Below are positions 10,601 through 18,963 of a stretch of 64,000 nucleotides of DNA, piece by piece. Each line of letters opens with the position of its first letter. The stretch's first letter is position 1. Position numbers and translations under genes: made by a program. Source of the stretch: JAAAOZ01 sp964496595 (GTDB taxonomy: Bacteria; Chloroflexota; Anaerolineae; B4-G1; SLSP01); the NCBI GenBank assembly GCA_964496595.1, contig CAZCAI010000005.1, positions 1 through 64,000 on the forward strand. The letters are read 5' to 3'. The notes below the pieces were generated by a model. That model was not told the DNA's origin, made no database searches, and saw only the letters and a list, made by a program, of their open reading frames with translations.

Positions 10601-11590
10601 ATGGCCGCGCGCCAACATCTGTTGCCCGCCCTCCGAGGAGGCGGCGCGTAAGATCGCCCACTCTTTCACATCGTCCAACACAAAAATACCGGTATGATAG
10701 AATCCAAATTTCTCCGAAATCGCATCGGCGGCGGTGTCCAGGAGCAATATCACATCCCGAACCTGCGCGGCCTCCTTGCTCACCAGGCCGACCGTTTCTA
10801 ACTGCACGGTGCGCTGCTCCAGGGCGGCGGTCCGATCTGCGACCCGCTGCTCTAGATCTTGGACTAAGTTCTGTATGCGCTGAGCCATATCGTTGAAGGC
10901 TACAGCGACAATCCCCAATTCGTCGCCGCGATCTAACTTGATGGTGTGGGAGAGATCCCCCGCGCCAATGGCGGCGGCGCCGGCGACTACACGATCCAGC
11001 GGGCGCAGGATCAAGCGATCAACGGAGGTGTGGAGAGAGAAGATGAGAACGCCCAAGAAGAACGGGATCAAGAATAAGGGTGCGATACGCAGCCACAGCG
11101 GCGAAACCTGGCGCGCATCCTCACCGACGACAATGTAGAGGGTGCGATCCTCTTGTCCCGGCAGCGGCATCGCGCGCGAAGCGAGGTAAACTTCGCCTTC
11201 CGGCAACGTCCGCTTGATAGGCTCGCCTGGCTCCAGGTTACGCAATTCCGGCACAAATTTTCCCTTCATCGCCGGATCGGAGTGCTCGATAATTCTGCCA
11301 CTTTCTTCCACAAGCGCGATGAATTCGAACGCCTCGACCTCCGAGGTGATATCTTGCAAGAGCCGGCTCAAGCCCGGCGCATCGTCCAGGGTGACGACAT
11401 ACGGCGCGACGGTCTCGATGATCTGTTTCAGTTGAAGGGTGATCAAATCTCCCTTTCCAAAATAGGCCTCGCGATAGGAGCCTAAATACTGTCCTCGCGC
11501 AAAGAGAAAGATCGGCAGTAACAAGACCAATGAAATGCCGGTAATGACGAGGATTATTCGCCACCGCAGACTCAAGTTTTTCATAGACAT
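7628..11590 (-). CDS. HAMP multi-GAF receptor without output domain
   Basis: Membrane receptor of 1320 residues. A helix near residues 10-28, an extracytoplasmic loop of about 135 residues, a second helix near 172-192 and a HAMP domain lead to a coiled coil and a FYH/AASSEGG-type GAF (about 265-425). Then come a short GAF and about four more divergent GAF-like domains, followed by the shared tail (about 1255-1320). No histidine kinase, receiver, cyclase or MCP domain is present. I chose the ATG at 11588-11590 because it overlaps the TAA of the preceding gene (TAATG) and has a GAGAGGTGG site 6 bases upstream; an ATG 24 bases earlier is also in frame. The gene just upstream is a lipoprotein binding protein, which may present its ligand to this receptor (inference). 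Confidence 0.88.
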   Translation of the reverse strand: MSMKNLSLRWRIILVITGISLVLLLPIFLFARGQYLGSYREAYFGKGDLITLQLKQIIETVAPYVVTLDDAPGLSRLLQDITSEVEAFEFIALVEESGRIIEHSDPAMKGKFVPELRNLEPGEPIKRTLPEGEVYLASRAMPLPGQEDRTLYIVVGEDARQVSPLWLRIAPLFLIPFFLGVLIFSLHTSVDRLILRPLDRVVAGAAAIGAGDLSHTIKLDRGDELGIVAVAFNDMAQRIQNLVQDLEQRVADRTAALEQRTVQLETVGLVSKEAAQVRDVILLLDTAADAISEKFGFYHTGIFVLDDVKEWAILRAASSEGGQQMLARGHRLRVGEVGIVGFVADTGQPRIAFDVGADAEWFNNPDLPMTRSEMALPLAMEDEVIGVLDVQSEKEHAFTDEDISILQLLADQIAIALHNARLMQAMEGALEELQEIQADYSRQGWARVAARLRPLAYEYDRVDVSPVPPFPVPEELRTGQTSNAMMKDGATPVMMEEMRLGQRVLGYVSLADSQRVWTEEEKALVASVSEQVASTLETARLFEESQRTADQQLLISRVLQVAASPDIPSDQVLLQIARVLAHGLDLAVVVFTFPYPDLPFVHPYAVLDPEGNELALFREEFPLSEEHYIFFRGLTRAELGPMAPLLGGVSTVSTDEQTRRFLTSYNFDQVLYVPLRSAGVHSGFIAMIQRLGDSPLDPDIRELAQNLASQIAVVIENLNLTAATKRRVDALGQLYNAGVELITVSDVEELLMRAARVARNVFDAGRAVIFFRNPDAEGYLVGHSVASPAVLERFPVRSPGDDGLTEEILESRESVLIRDRQRHSGPSHTEAIAASFFSMVAVPLQIGEEAVGVFYLDGESIGQFDEDDRQLLEFFASQVSAAIQNALQFDKTEQALSVVERQALYRTNTSEAVTLLTQDGSAAMDQVLRLLGEAADVDLVFYAESIEIEEEMLWRLAEMARISEDVEMSAIERGRTLNVTTFPYLLEQLRDEGYVQGRTEEFPPAEQRLLSSLGMKSLLSLAVPVEGRAPGMVALAGIKESILLGAEEITALQTASAAISNTLAREHLLRRVRGALAEQETLYEASAELNLVQTYDGILGVLREYTIVGEDSSNISINYFDLPWTEEELPTWIYVLARWTQLPPEAVSDRYPLQAFPSAKDILRPDRPIIVEDVRKDDRLDPAARHLYAERYGAVSTIFVPLVAGRQWIGYVNAIYPEAHDFPASAVRRLVSLSGQAAVAIQNLRQLRTIEARARRERMIREITESIQAAPDVQGVLQTAVRELGRALGTPRNVVHFRPPAQLREQIEQPSSLTSSEDEE

Positions 11591-12855
11591 TACGGACCAC
11601 CTCTCAACAACCAACTCTTATGTTCTACCAATATACCGGGGTCTCTATCTAAATTATAACCATCATTATACCAGATGTCCCCACCCAAGTTTTGACCACG
11701 CTCCGGCGCCAGGGATTCATCCGCCGGCAATTCTCGGTACACCCGCCCGGCCAAAGGGAAGGCGATGGGAATGGATAAATGCCAGCGCCGAGCCGCCGCC
11801 AGGTTAATCGCCAATAAATTTTCAACCGCCAAGCGTTCGGTGACCGATGAGGGATGTGCGCCCCGCGCGATCCGAATCACCATCTGGGCCGCAGCTTCGC
11901 CCTGGCTTTCTTCAGACATGACCAGGCCGCCCACCGCGCCATTGATGACAGCTTCGTGGGAGAGAGAGAAAATCGGGATGGAGACATGCTCCACCATCCA
12001 TGCCATCAGTTCTTTTGTCGGCACTACATCCCCCTCGACATCCCGCACCGATTTGTGGCCCAACAACAGTATAAAGTCGTAGGTTTGAGCAGCATCGGCG
12101 GCTATCTCCTGCCATTCCGTCCAATTGGCGACGATCTCTACCGATGGCGTCGGCCCGCCCTCTTTTTCGAGTTCTCTCAAAGCTTGATAGGTAGCAGCGA
12201 GCGCGCTCTGCCCCGTAATTGAGGCGTCACTGAGGACGAGGAACCGGGCCACGGGGCCGGTCGCCGTGGCGTCCGTCGCACCGCCCGGCGTTCCCGAGAG
12301 AAATGCCTGCGCCATCGCAATCGTGCGCAGCGGATAGGGATTGGCCAAGACGCCCGTCACGGTCGGACGCCGCAGGCCGCGCACATTGGGATCGCGAATC
12401 ATATCACAGAAGACGAAAGGGGTGTTGAGGTCGGGATAGCGGGGGATCACGCTCAAGGCCGCCTCATCCCCGGAGACTAAGACGATGTCCGGATTAAAGC
12501 TCTGGATGTGCGTGATGGCTACATCGGCAACCGGCTCTAGCTGTGAGAGGGAGAGAAAGCGCGTCGCATCCATGTGATAGAGATCCATCTCCAGTGTGCC
12601 GGCTTCCACACTATAGCCGGCCTCCGATAAGGCGGTCAAAACGCTTGTCTGTAGGTTCAGGAACCTCGCGTCGTCGGCATGGTAACTATTGACCCAGAAG
12701 AGATGCAGCGTCCTCTGAAACGGCACGGCCGGCAAGGTGGGCGTCGGCGAGAGAGGCGTCTCAGCGCATCCGATGACGAGGCACGCGATCACTACCGCTG
12801 TTCCGACAACGGCGAAGTTTTTGAGCGCCTTATGTATCTTATGACGTTTCGGCAT
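11590..12855 (-). CDS. Substrate-binding lipoprotein, ABC_sub_bind (PF04392) type, without transporter
   Basis: Predicted lipid-anchored periplasmic-binding protein of 421 residues. A signal peptide ends in the lipobox LVIGC (C30). The mature part starts with a HLFWVNSYHADD segment and contains PDIVLVSGDEAA, PFVFCDM and a later GGLVMSEESQGEAA segment. These match the architecture of the ABC transporter substrate-binding family PF04392, also used as the sensor domain of some histidine kinases and used in fused form at 46907-49297. No permease or ATPase gene is near. Its stop codon overlaps the start of the HAMP receptor at 7628-11590, so the two are translationally coupled. That supports a ligand-presenting role for the pair over nutrient uptake. 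The ligand is unknown. Confidence 0.85.
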   Translation of the reverse strand: MPKRHKIHKALKNFAVVGTAVVIACLVIGCAETPLSPTPTLPAVPFQRTLHLFWVNSYHADDARFLNLQTSVLTALSEAGYSVEAGTLEMDLYHMDATRFLSLSQLEPVADVAITHIQSFNPDIVLVSGDEAALSVIPRYPDLNTPFVFCDMIRDPNVRGLRRPTVTGVLANPYPLRTIAMAQAFLSGTPGGATDATATGPVARFLVLSDASITGQSALAATYQALRELEKEGGPTPSVEIVANWTEWQEIAADAAQTYDFILLLGHKSVRDVEGDVVPTKELMAWMVEHVSIPIFSLSHEAVINGAVGGLVMSEESQGEAAAQMVIRIARGAHPSSVTERLAVENLLAINLAAARRWHLSIPIAFPLAGRVYRELPADESLAPERGQNLGGDIWYNDGYNLDRDPGILVEHKSWLLRGGP

Positions 12856-12942
12856 CCTCTCTCCTTCAAAAATAGCCCGACAAAAATAACCCGATAAGTT
12901 GTGGTCGGCCCGAACGTGGAAACTCCTGGCTCTTCAGGTCGG

Positions 12943-14823
12943 TCAGATTTCCGATTCCGCTGGCTGATCCACCGGGCCGCCCGAAGATCCGCCGGTCTCA
13001 GAAACTTCACTGAGCTGTGACGAGCGCATCTCCTCGCCTGGGGGCGCCAACTGGATGCGACTGCGTTCCACGCGGAGCGCCTGCCCTAACTCCTCGGCGA
13101 CGCTGCGCAAAATCGCATCGACGGAGCCCATCGAACGGACTTTGGCTACAATCTCGCCCCGTGCGCGCTCCTGAGAGGCGCGGAGCCGCGTCTCCTCCAG
13201 CAAGCGCGCGTTCTCCAATGCCAGCTCCAACTGCGTCACTACCGAGCGGGAGAGTTGCAGTTCCTCCGGTTGCCACGGCTCAGATTTATCGAAGGACAAC
13301 ACTCCCAAGGCGTGGCCCTGCACATAAATCGGGGCCAGCAGCCGATGCGCGCCCGCGGGCGTCTCCATTGTGGTCATCTCTGTGAGGGCTGCCGGCGCAT
13401 GGCTCTGGACGGCAGCCACCTCTTGCGAGTCGGCCTCGCGGGTCAGTCCGGCGATGTAAGAAAAATCCACCTGCATATTCCGGCGGGCAAGAGCATGATG
13501 CCACGCTTGCAACGCATCGCGCTCCTGATAGCGGGCCAGGCGCTCCAGGGTATCGCGCATCTCTTCCAATGTCCGCACATTATCGATGGCGATGGCTATG
13601 CCGCGCGCCAAGACGCGCAGCACTTTGATATCGTTTTCTGCGAAGGCCTCGCGCTCTTCGGTCTGGATGTCCAACACACCCAGAACTTGACCGCGCGCGA
13701 CCAGGGGCAAGGCTATCTCGGAGCGGGTGTTAGGAAGGTCTGGATTATCGAACCACATGACATCCTCATCGACATCTAAAGCGATTCGGGGGAGGGATGT
13801 GTGCGCCACATAGCCTACCACGCCCTCCTCGCCAACGCGCAGGCGATGTCCCCGCGCCAACATCTTTTGCCCTCCCGTCGATGACGCTGCCTGGAGCACG
13901 GCCCATTTGCGCTCCGGCCCCAACAGGAAGATGCCAGCGTGATAGTAGCCTAACCGTTCGGAGATCAGTTGGGCGGAGGTGTTGAGCACGCTCTGGAGGT
14001 CGGGCAAGGTCGCGACCACCCGGTTCAATTGGGTGATGGTTTCGAGTTGGGTGGCCTGCTTCTGCAACGCGGCGGTGCGCTCATCGACGCGCTGCTCCAG
14101 CGAACGTTGCGTCTCCTGCAACGCTCGCTCCGTCTCCCGCATTCCCGCTATCGCCTGCCGCAAACTGCGCATATTGATAAAGTTCACCCAGCCAGTGGTG
14201 GCCCCGATCATCAAAAGGCCAAAGGCCAAACTCGTAAATCGATAAGCCGCTTCGGTAAGGACGATGGGCGGCGTGTAAACCTCCCAAGCCTCCATGAGAT
14301 ACACCAAGCCGTAACACACAAAGACGCCCAGCGCCAACCGAGGCGCATCATCCGGCTCCATAAAGGTGCCGGCCAGCATCACGGGCCAGAAGAAGAGGAA
14401 CCATGCGCCGGACTCCGCGCCATCGAAGAGCACAGCGGCCAGAAGTAGGCCCAGGAAGACGCTCCAGACGTAGAATCTGATCATCATCCTTATATGTCCC
14501 TTCTTCACCCGCCAGATAGCAAAGAGCGAGATCAGGCATAGCGACGCCGGGAACGCCGCGCCCAGCCATCCTTCGAATGGCCGTAGGAATAGCCCTCTGA
14601 CCTGAGCGACGATAAAGACTCCAATGAGGAAGCAGGTAAGTAAACTTCCTACGATCATCAAGTTGTTGAACAGGCGGGCGACCCGTCTGGTTTCCTCGCT
14701 CTCGTAAACTTCTGCGGACACTAACGAGCGCCAGATGCCGGTAAGGGTGATTTTCCGGGCGCCATCGGCGATGAGGGCCTCCAGGGTATCGGTTCCGGAT
14801 CTGCTATCGCTTTGTTCATTCAT
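12943..14823 (-). CDS. Six-helix membrane GAF receptor without output domain
   Basis: A 626-residue receptor. After about 45 cytoplasmic residues come about six hydrophobic segments with very short loops (roughly residues 45-225). A coiled coil follows, then a GAF (about 275-430) with YYHAGIFLLGP and AASSTGG, a shortened GAF (about 440-560) and the shared tail, extended by a Ser/Gly/Pro-rich end. The integral-membrane input could sense a lipophilic ligand or membrane state; no named sensor family is recognised. The ATG at 14821-14823 overlaps the previous stop by 8 bases (ATGAATGA) and has GGAG six bases upstream. An upstream in-frame start giving 28 more residues would lie wholly within the preceding gene. 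Confidence 0.86.
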   Translation of the reverse strand: MNEQSDSRSGTDTLEALIADGARKITLTGIWRSLVSAEVYESEETRRVARLFNNLMIVGSLLTCFLIGVFIVAQVRGLFLRPFEGWLGAAFPASLCLISLFAIWRVKKGHIRMMIRFYVWSVFLGLLLAAVLFDGAESGAWFLFFWPVMLAGTFMEPDDAPRLALGVFVCYGLVYLMEAWEVYTPPIVLTEAAYRFTSLAFGLLMIGATTGWVNFINMRSLRQAIAGMRETERALQETQRSLEQRVDERTAALQKQATQLETITQLNRVVATLPDLQSVLNTSAQLISERLGYYHAGIFLLGPERKWAVLQAASSTGGQKMLARGHRLRVGEEGVVGYVAHTSLPRIALDVDEDVMWFDNPDLPNTRSEIALPLVARGQVLGVLDIQTEEREAFAENDIKVLRVLARGIAIAIDNVRTLEEMRDTLERLARYQERDALQAWHHALARRNMQVDFSYIAGLTREADSQEVAAVQSHAPAALTEMTTMETPAGAHRLLAPIYVQGHALGVLSFDKSEPWQPEELQLSRSVVTQLELALENARLLEETRLRASQERARGEIVAKVRSMGSVDAILRSVAEELGQALRVERSRIQLAPPGEEMRSSQLSEVSETGGSSGGPVDQPAESEI

Positions 14824-17119
14824 ATTGGTCTCCATTTCCACCCGGCTGCGCTGGAAGGCCGGCGCTGTCTTTTCCGTTCGCGTGCTGCTCCTCGGCCTCT
14901 GACGCACCCTCTTGCCTCAGAGCTAAGTGGGCGAGGCCGCGATCCGCGCCCAGCACCTGCCCTAGCTCCGCGAGAGCCTTCTCCAACATCGCTTCAATTT
15001 CGACCTCCGCCCGGATCTTAGCCGTGACCTCCGTTACGGCCTGCTCGCGCGCCGCGCGGCGCTGCGTCTCATCCAAGAGCCGCAGGTTCTCCGCCGCAAT
15101 GGCAAATTGCTCGGCGATCGTCTCAACCAGAGCGACCTGATCTTTGCTCCAGCGCCGCCCCTCCGCTGAGGCCTCACAGCCCAAAACGCCGATGGGGCGC
15201 CCACGTTGCAGGATGGGCGCCAGGACTTTGCGGGCTACCCGCGAGGAGCGTTCCCCGTCATCTCCCAACACCACCGAGCGCGCGCGCTGCTCGCCGGCGT
15301 GCAGGGTAGACAAAACCGCCTGGATTTCGTTCTGATGAGCCGCCTCGTCCAAGGGGCGCATGCCCGTCGCTGTCTGCTCATAGCCTTTGATGGCCCGTTT
15401 GCGGGTAAAGGCGCTCCACGCTTGTTCCGTGTAGCGGCGCTGGATCTCCCCCATCTCCTCCAGAGCCGCCTGCGATTCGGTGAAGAGCCGGGCGTTGTCG
15501 ATAGCCACGGCCACCTGGTCGGCCATCGTCTGCATCACGGAGATGTCGGTCTCATCGAATGCGGCGATCTCTTTGCTCTGCACGCTCAACGCGCCGATGA
15601 CGCGCCCGCGCGCCTGAAGCGGCAGGGCCATCTCCGAGTGCGTTTCGGGCAGCAGGGGATTATCGAAGCGTGACGCCTCCTCCCCCACATCCAGCGCGAT
15701 CCGCCCTTCGCCGGTCGATACACACTGCCCAATCATCGTCGCGCCGCCGACGCGCAGCCGGTGGGCGTTCTCCAGCATACGCTGACCCGCTTCCCCGGTG
15801 CCCGCCCGCAAGACGGCATACGCCCCGGTCTCATCCACCAGGAAGAGACCTACGTAATACAGATCGAAGCGCTCGCGGATCAGGTCCACCGTCTCGCGCT
15901 GCAACGCCTCGGGGTCCAACACGGTGGTCGTCGCGCGCGAGACATCCGCCGCGGCTTGCAAGCCGCGCGTACGCTCTGCGATCCGGTTCTCCAGTGTATT
16001 GATGACCTCCTGTAACTGAGACGCCAGGGTGTTCAACGTCGCGGCCAACGCGCCGAACTCATCATCTGTCTCCAGCGGGATGCGGCGCGCCAGATCTCCC
16101 TCACCCAGCGCCAGAACATTCTCGTGCAGAATGCGCAGGGGATAAACGATGCGCTGCCGCGTGAAGTTCAAGATGCCCAACACGCCGCCCACGATGCCAA
16201 TGAACAAGACCAGGATAATCACGCCCTCGGTAATCAACGAGCGGAGGATTTCAGCAACGGGCTGCTCCACCACCACATACCAGTGCGTCACATCCGAGAT
16301 AATCGGCGCGGCTGAGGCAAAGACCCAGACGTCGCGATGCCCCCGATAAAACGCATATTCCTCTTCGGCAATCTCGCGCGGGTTAGGCATAGAGAACATT
16401 TCTCCCGTATCCGGATCGCGACCAGAGATTTTTGTCTGCACGAGATCTAAATTCTGGTGCAGGATCACCATGCCACTCCAACTGGAGACATAGACCTGGC
16501 CCTCCTCGCCGAAGTCAAAGCCGGCGACGATGTCCCATAAGGCGGTCAGATCCACTTGGGCGACCAGGGAGGCGTAGAAGTTGCCTGCTTTATCCTCCAC
16601 CGGGACGGCGATGGTGACAAACGGCGCGCCATATTCCTCGTAATCCACCGAGCCGAAATAAATCTCGTCGACGATCACCGTTGTCAACCACGGTTGCGCC
16701 TCCACCGAGGTGGGCGCCACGCCCGAACGTCGCCGCCCCGCCAGCACCTCCCCGCGTGGGGCGATCAGGCGGATATCGAAGTAGGCGGTCTGACGATCTA
16801 AGGTCTGGCGGAAGAGCGCATCAGGATCTCTGCCCACAGCCAGCGCATCACTGGTGGCGCGCAAATCCTGGAAGATACCTTCCAGAAATCGCGTAAAAAC
16901 CTGCTCGACCTCACCGCGCGCCGTCAGCAGCCCCCACCGGGATGCATTCAAAACACTCCCCACCCCCAGGTACATCGCCCCCAACATCACGATCACCGTG
17001 ATGATACTCAGCAGAAAAATTCTGCGGCTCAATCGGCGCCCAATGGACGTGCCGAGTAGCAGATCAGAAGATCCGCTGATGCCCGACCGTTCGCCTCCGG
17101 CAAGTCTCTTATCCGCCAT
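14816..17119 (-). CDS. Double-Cache HAMP-GAF receptor without output domain
   Basis: A 767-residue receptor. A membrane helix at about 34-55, an extracytoplasmic domain of about 240 residues, a second helix near 297-320 and HAMP (about 320-375) are followed by an FDLYYVGLFLVDE/AGTGEAG-type GAF (about 385-545), a shortened GAF and the shared tail (about 700-755). The outer domain has features of dCache_1: a helical start (VEQVFTRFLEGIFQDL), then FDIRLIAPRGEVLAG, a VPVEDKAGNFYASLVAQVDL strand pair and a second small lobe. dCache domains usually bind amino acids or other small polar ligands; which one is unknown here. The ATG at 17119 has GGAGG eight bases upstream. Unlike most two-helix receptors here it has no binding-protein gene upstream, but a 200-bp gap with a palindromic repeat. 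Confidence 0.88.
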   Translation of the reverse strand: MADKRLAGGERSGISGSSDLLLGTSIGRRLSRRIFLLSIITVIVMLGAMYLGVGSVLNASRWGLLTARGEVEQVFTRFLEGIFQDLRATSDALAVGRDPDALFRQTLDRQTAYFDIRLIAPRGEVLAGRRRSGVAPTSVEAQPWLTTVIVDEIYFGSVDYEEYGAPFVTIAVPVEDKAGNFYASLVAQVDLTALWDIVAGFDFGEEGQVYVSSWSGMVILHQNLDLVQTKISGRDPDTGEMFSMPNPREIAEEEYAFYRGHRDVWVFASAAPIISDVTHWYVVVEQPVAEILRSLITEGVIILVLFIGIVGGVLGILNFTRQRIVYPLRILHENVLALGEGDLARRIPLETDDEFGALAATLNTLASQLQEVINTLENRIAERTRGLQAAADVSRATTTVLDPEALQRETVDLIRERFDLYYVGLFLVDETGAYAVLRAGTGEAGQRMLENAHRLRVGGATMIGQCVSTGEGRIALDVGEEASRFDNPLLPETHSEMALPLQARGRVIGALSVQSKEIAAFDETDISVMQTMADQVAVAIDNARLFTESQAALEEMGEIQRRYTEQAWSAFTRKRAIKGYEQTATGMRPLDEAAHQNEIQAVLSTLHAGEQRARSVVLGDDGERSSRVARKVLAPILQRGRPIGVLGCEASAEGRRWSKDQVALVETIAEQFAIAAENLRLLDETQRRAAREQAVTEVTAKIRAEVEIEAMLEKALAELGQVLGADRGLAHLALRQEGASEAEEQHANGKDSAGLPAQPGGNGDQYE

Positions 17120-17195
17120 ACACTATGCCTCCGCCCTTAAACATAATCCTCCGCTATCCGACTCTTTTGCTTCCCCGATTCGGGATGATTCATCT

Positions 17196-17272
17196 ACTTC
17201 CAAAAAACCGATGGTTATTGCAGAGACGCAAGATTTTGCGTCTCTGTTGGGAGGTTTATTTTCCTGTAAATG
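17196..17272. repeat. Intergenic palindromic element, copy 1 (upstream of a dCache receptor)
   Basis: Begins with TTCCAAAAAACCG and ends with GGGAGGTTTATTTTCCTGT. By eye it aligns to the elements at 27214-27299 and 46850-46895, in the same orientation. This copy carries a 26-base palindrome in the loop. The whole 200-bp gap (17120-17319) holds no convincing gene; a 61-codon open frame across it has no ribosome site and no recognisable product. Confidence 0.6.
17221..17246. repeat. Perfect 11-bp stem hairpin nested in the intergenic element
   Basis: CAGAGACGCAA, a GATT loop, then TTGCGTCTCTG: a perfect inverted repeat. No T run follows on either strand, so it is not a typical rho-independent terminator. 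Similar GAGACGCAAAA-type palindromes occur as dispersed small repeats in some Chloroflexota and cyanobacteria; that likeness is from memory and unchecked. Confidence 0.65.
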
Positions 17273-17319
17273 CCTAACTTCTCGAACGGGCAATCCACGT
17301 GTCAGCATGGTATTCCAAC

Positions 17320-18963
17320 CTACTCTTCTGGTGGCTGAAGCTTAACGAAGGTCGAGGATGCCTGTAGCGCATCCGTGATCTCCTGCACCGTGGTCTTGAT
17401 CAACGTCTCCATATCCGATGCCCGGCGGATGCGATCGGTGATTTCGCGAGTCAGGCGCTCGCGGGCCGCGCGGCGCTGGATATCCTCATAGAAACGGGCG
17501 CTCTCCAACGCGACGCTCAATTGTTCCGCAAGATTCTCCACCAACCGGATCTCCTCCTGGCTCCAATCCCCGGCCCCTGCCGGTTTATGGGTATCGATCA
17601 CACCGATGACCCGACCAGAGGCTTGGATCGGGACGGCTAATGACACCTTCCCTGTGCCCGCATCCTGATGCACGGTCACGGCGGCTTCCTGCCACGCGCG
17701 CCTGGTATCCGGGCGCCACTCCGTCCCTTCCGCTAACGCGACGCCATCCTCATCCCCGCGATAGGCCAGTTCGCGCCGCAGTTGCAAGAACTCCGCCCAG
17801 GCCTCCCGGCCCAACTCACCATAGGCGCGGCGTTCCGCCTCCAAGCTCTCCTGCGCCTGCGCAAAGAGGCGGGCGTTGCTGATCGCCAAAGCGACTTGAT
17901 CGGCCAGCGCTTGCAACACCGCAGCCTCCTCAGCGGTGAAGGCGGCGGCCTCGCTGCTCTGCACGTCCAACGCGCCGATGATCTCGCCGCGCGCGCGCAG
18001 GGGCAAGGTCACCGCCGAGTGGGTGTTGGGCAGATCGGGGTTATCGAAGAAGACCGCGTCCTCGCCGACATCTAAGGCGATGCGCGCCTCGCCGTGCTTT
18101 GTAACGTAACCTACCGTGCCCTGCGCCCCCACGCGAAGACGATGGCCGCGAGATAACATCTGCTTGCCGCCCTCGCTGGAGGCCGCCTGTAACACGGCCC
18201 ACTCTCCAGAACGATCGATTAGAAATAGGCCGGCGTGATAAAAGCCGAACTGCTCGCTCACCAGATTGACGACCCGCGAGAGCAATTCTTGCACATCCAA
18301 CACGGAGGCCGCCGCCCGCGCCACGGTCACTGTCGCTTGCATATAGCGCGTCCGGCGCTCCAGTTCCACCGTGCGGTGGCGCAGATCCTCCTGTCTTTCA
18401 AGTAATTCCTCATTGCTCTCCGCCAGCGACTCCGCATTCTCATGCGCCTGCGTAACCGATCGAACCAGGCTCGCACTGGAGAACCACGCCACGCCTCCTA
18501 AAACCCCCAAAATCATAAGGGGCAAAAGTCCCAATGCCTCTTCACCCCCGATGATATACAATATCAGGGCCTCAATTCCGGCCACGAAGAGCGCCATCCA
18601 CGGCGGAGCAATTAACGGCGCGCTGATGACCGGTAAGGCAAATAATAAAGCAAACGGGCTATTAATGGCCCATCCAAATTGGTAATGAATGACGACCATC
18701 AAGAAGATCAAAAAGACGTAAGGCGGCCAGCGATGTTGGCGCCGGGTGAACCACGCCAGGACAACGATCAGCACAGCGGTGAAAACCATCAGGATCATCG
18801 ATTCCAGGTGGGGATAGAAGATTAGAACCTGGAACACTCCTACCACAGAGACGCCAGCCATAATCAAGAGGAGGATCAAGAAGGAACGTTGTCGCTGTCC
18901 GATCACAGCATCCTCGGCCTGCACGTTGAGATATCGCTCTAACCACCGTTGTATAACGTTCAT
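17320..18963 (-). CDS. Six-helix membrane GAF receptor without output domain
   Basis: A 547-residue receptor with about six hydrophobic segments (residues 25-185), a coiled coil rich in Glu/Leu (about 185-215), a GAF (about 215-370) with FGFYHAGLFLID and AASSEGG, a shortened GAF (about 385-480) and the shared tail, whose last strand reads SSTFVKLQ. Its ATG overlaps the TGA of the preceding gene by four bases (ATGA), a clear coupling signal. It is followed by a dCache receptor after 200 bases; in comparable units of the block a binding-protein gene sits at that place. Function inferred: membrane or lipophilic-signal sensor passing state to a partner kinase. Confidence 0.87.
   Translation of the reverse strand: MNVIQRWLERYLNVQAEDAVIGQRQRSFLILLLIMAGVSVVGVFQVLIFYPHLESMILMVFTAVLIVVLAWFTRRQHRWPPYVFLIFLMVVIHYQFGWAINSPFALLFALPVISAPLIAPPWMALFVAGIEALILYIIGGEEALGLLPLMILGVLGGVAWFSSASLVRSVTQAHENAESLAESNEELLERQEDLRHRTVELERRTRYMQATVTVARAAASVLDVQELLSRVVNLVSEQFGFYHAGLFLIDRSGEWAVLQAASSEGGKQMLSRGHRLRVGAQGTVGYVTKHGEARIALDVGEDAVFFDNPDLPNTHSAVTLPLRARGEIIGALDVQSSEAAAFTAEEAAVLQALADQVALAISNARLFAQAQESLEAERRAYGELGREAWAEFLQLRRELAYRGDEDGVALAEGTEWRPDTRRAWQEAAVTVHQDAGTGKVSLAVPIQASGRVIGVIDTHKPAGAGDWSQEEIRLVENLAEQLSVALESARFYEDIQRRAARERLTREITDRIRRASDMETLIKTTVQEITDALQASSTFVKLQPPEE

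Noticed and set aside
17123..17308. 61-codon minus-strand frame in the gap between two receptors
   Set aside because: It runs through the palindromic repeat, has no Shine-Dalgarno and no family resemblance.
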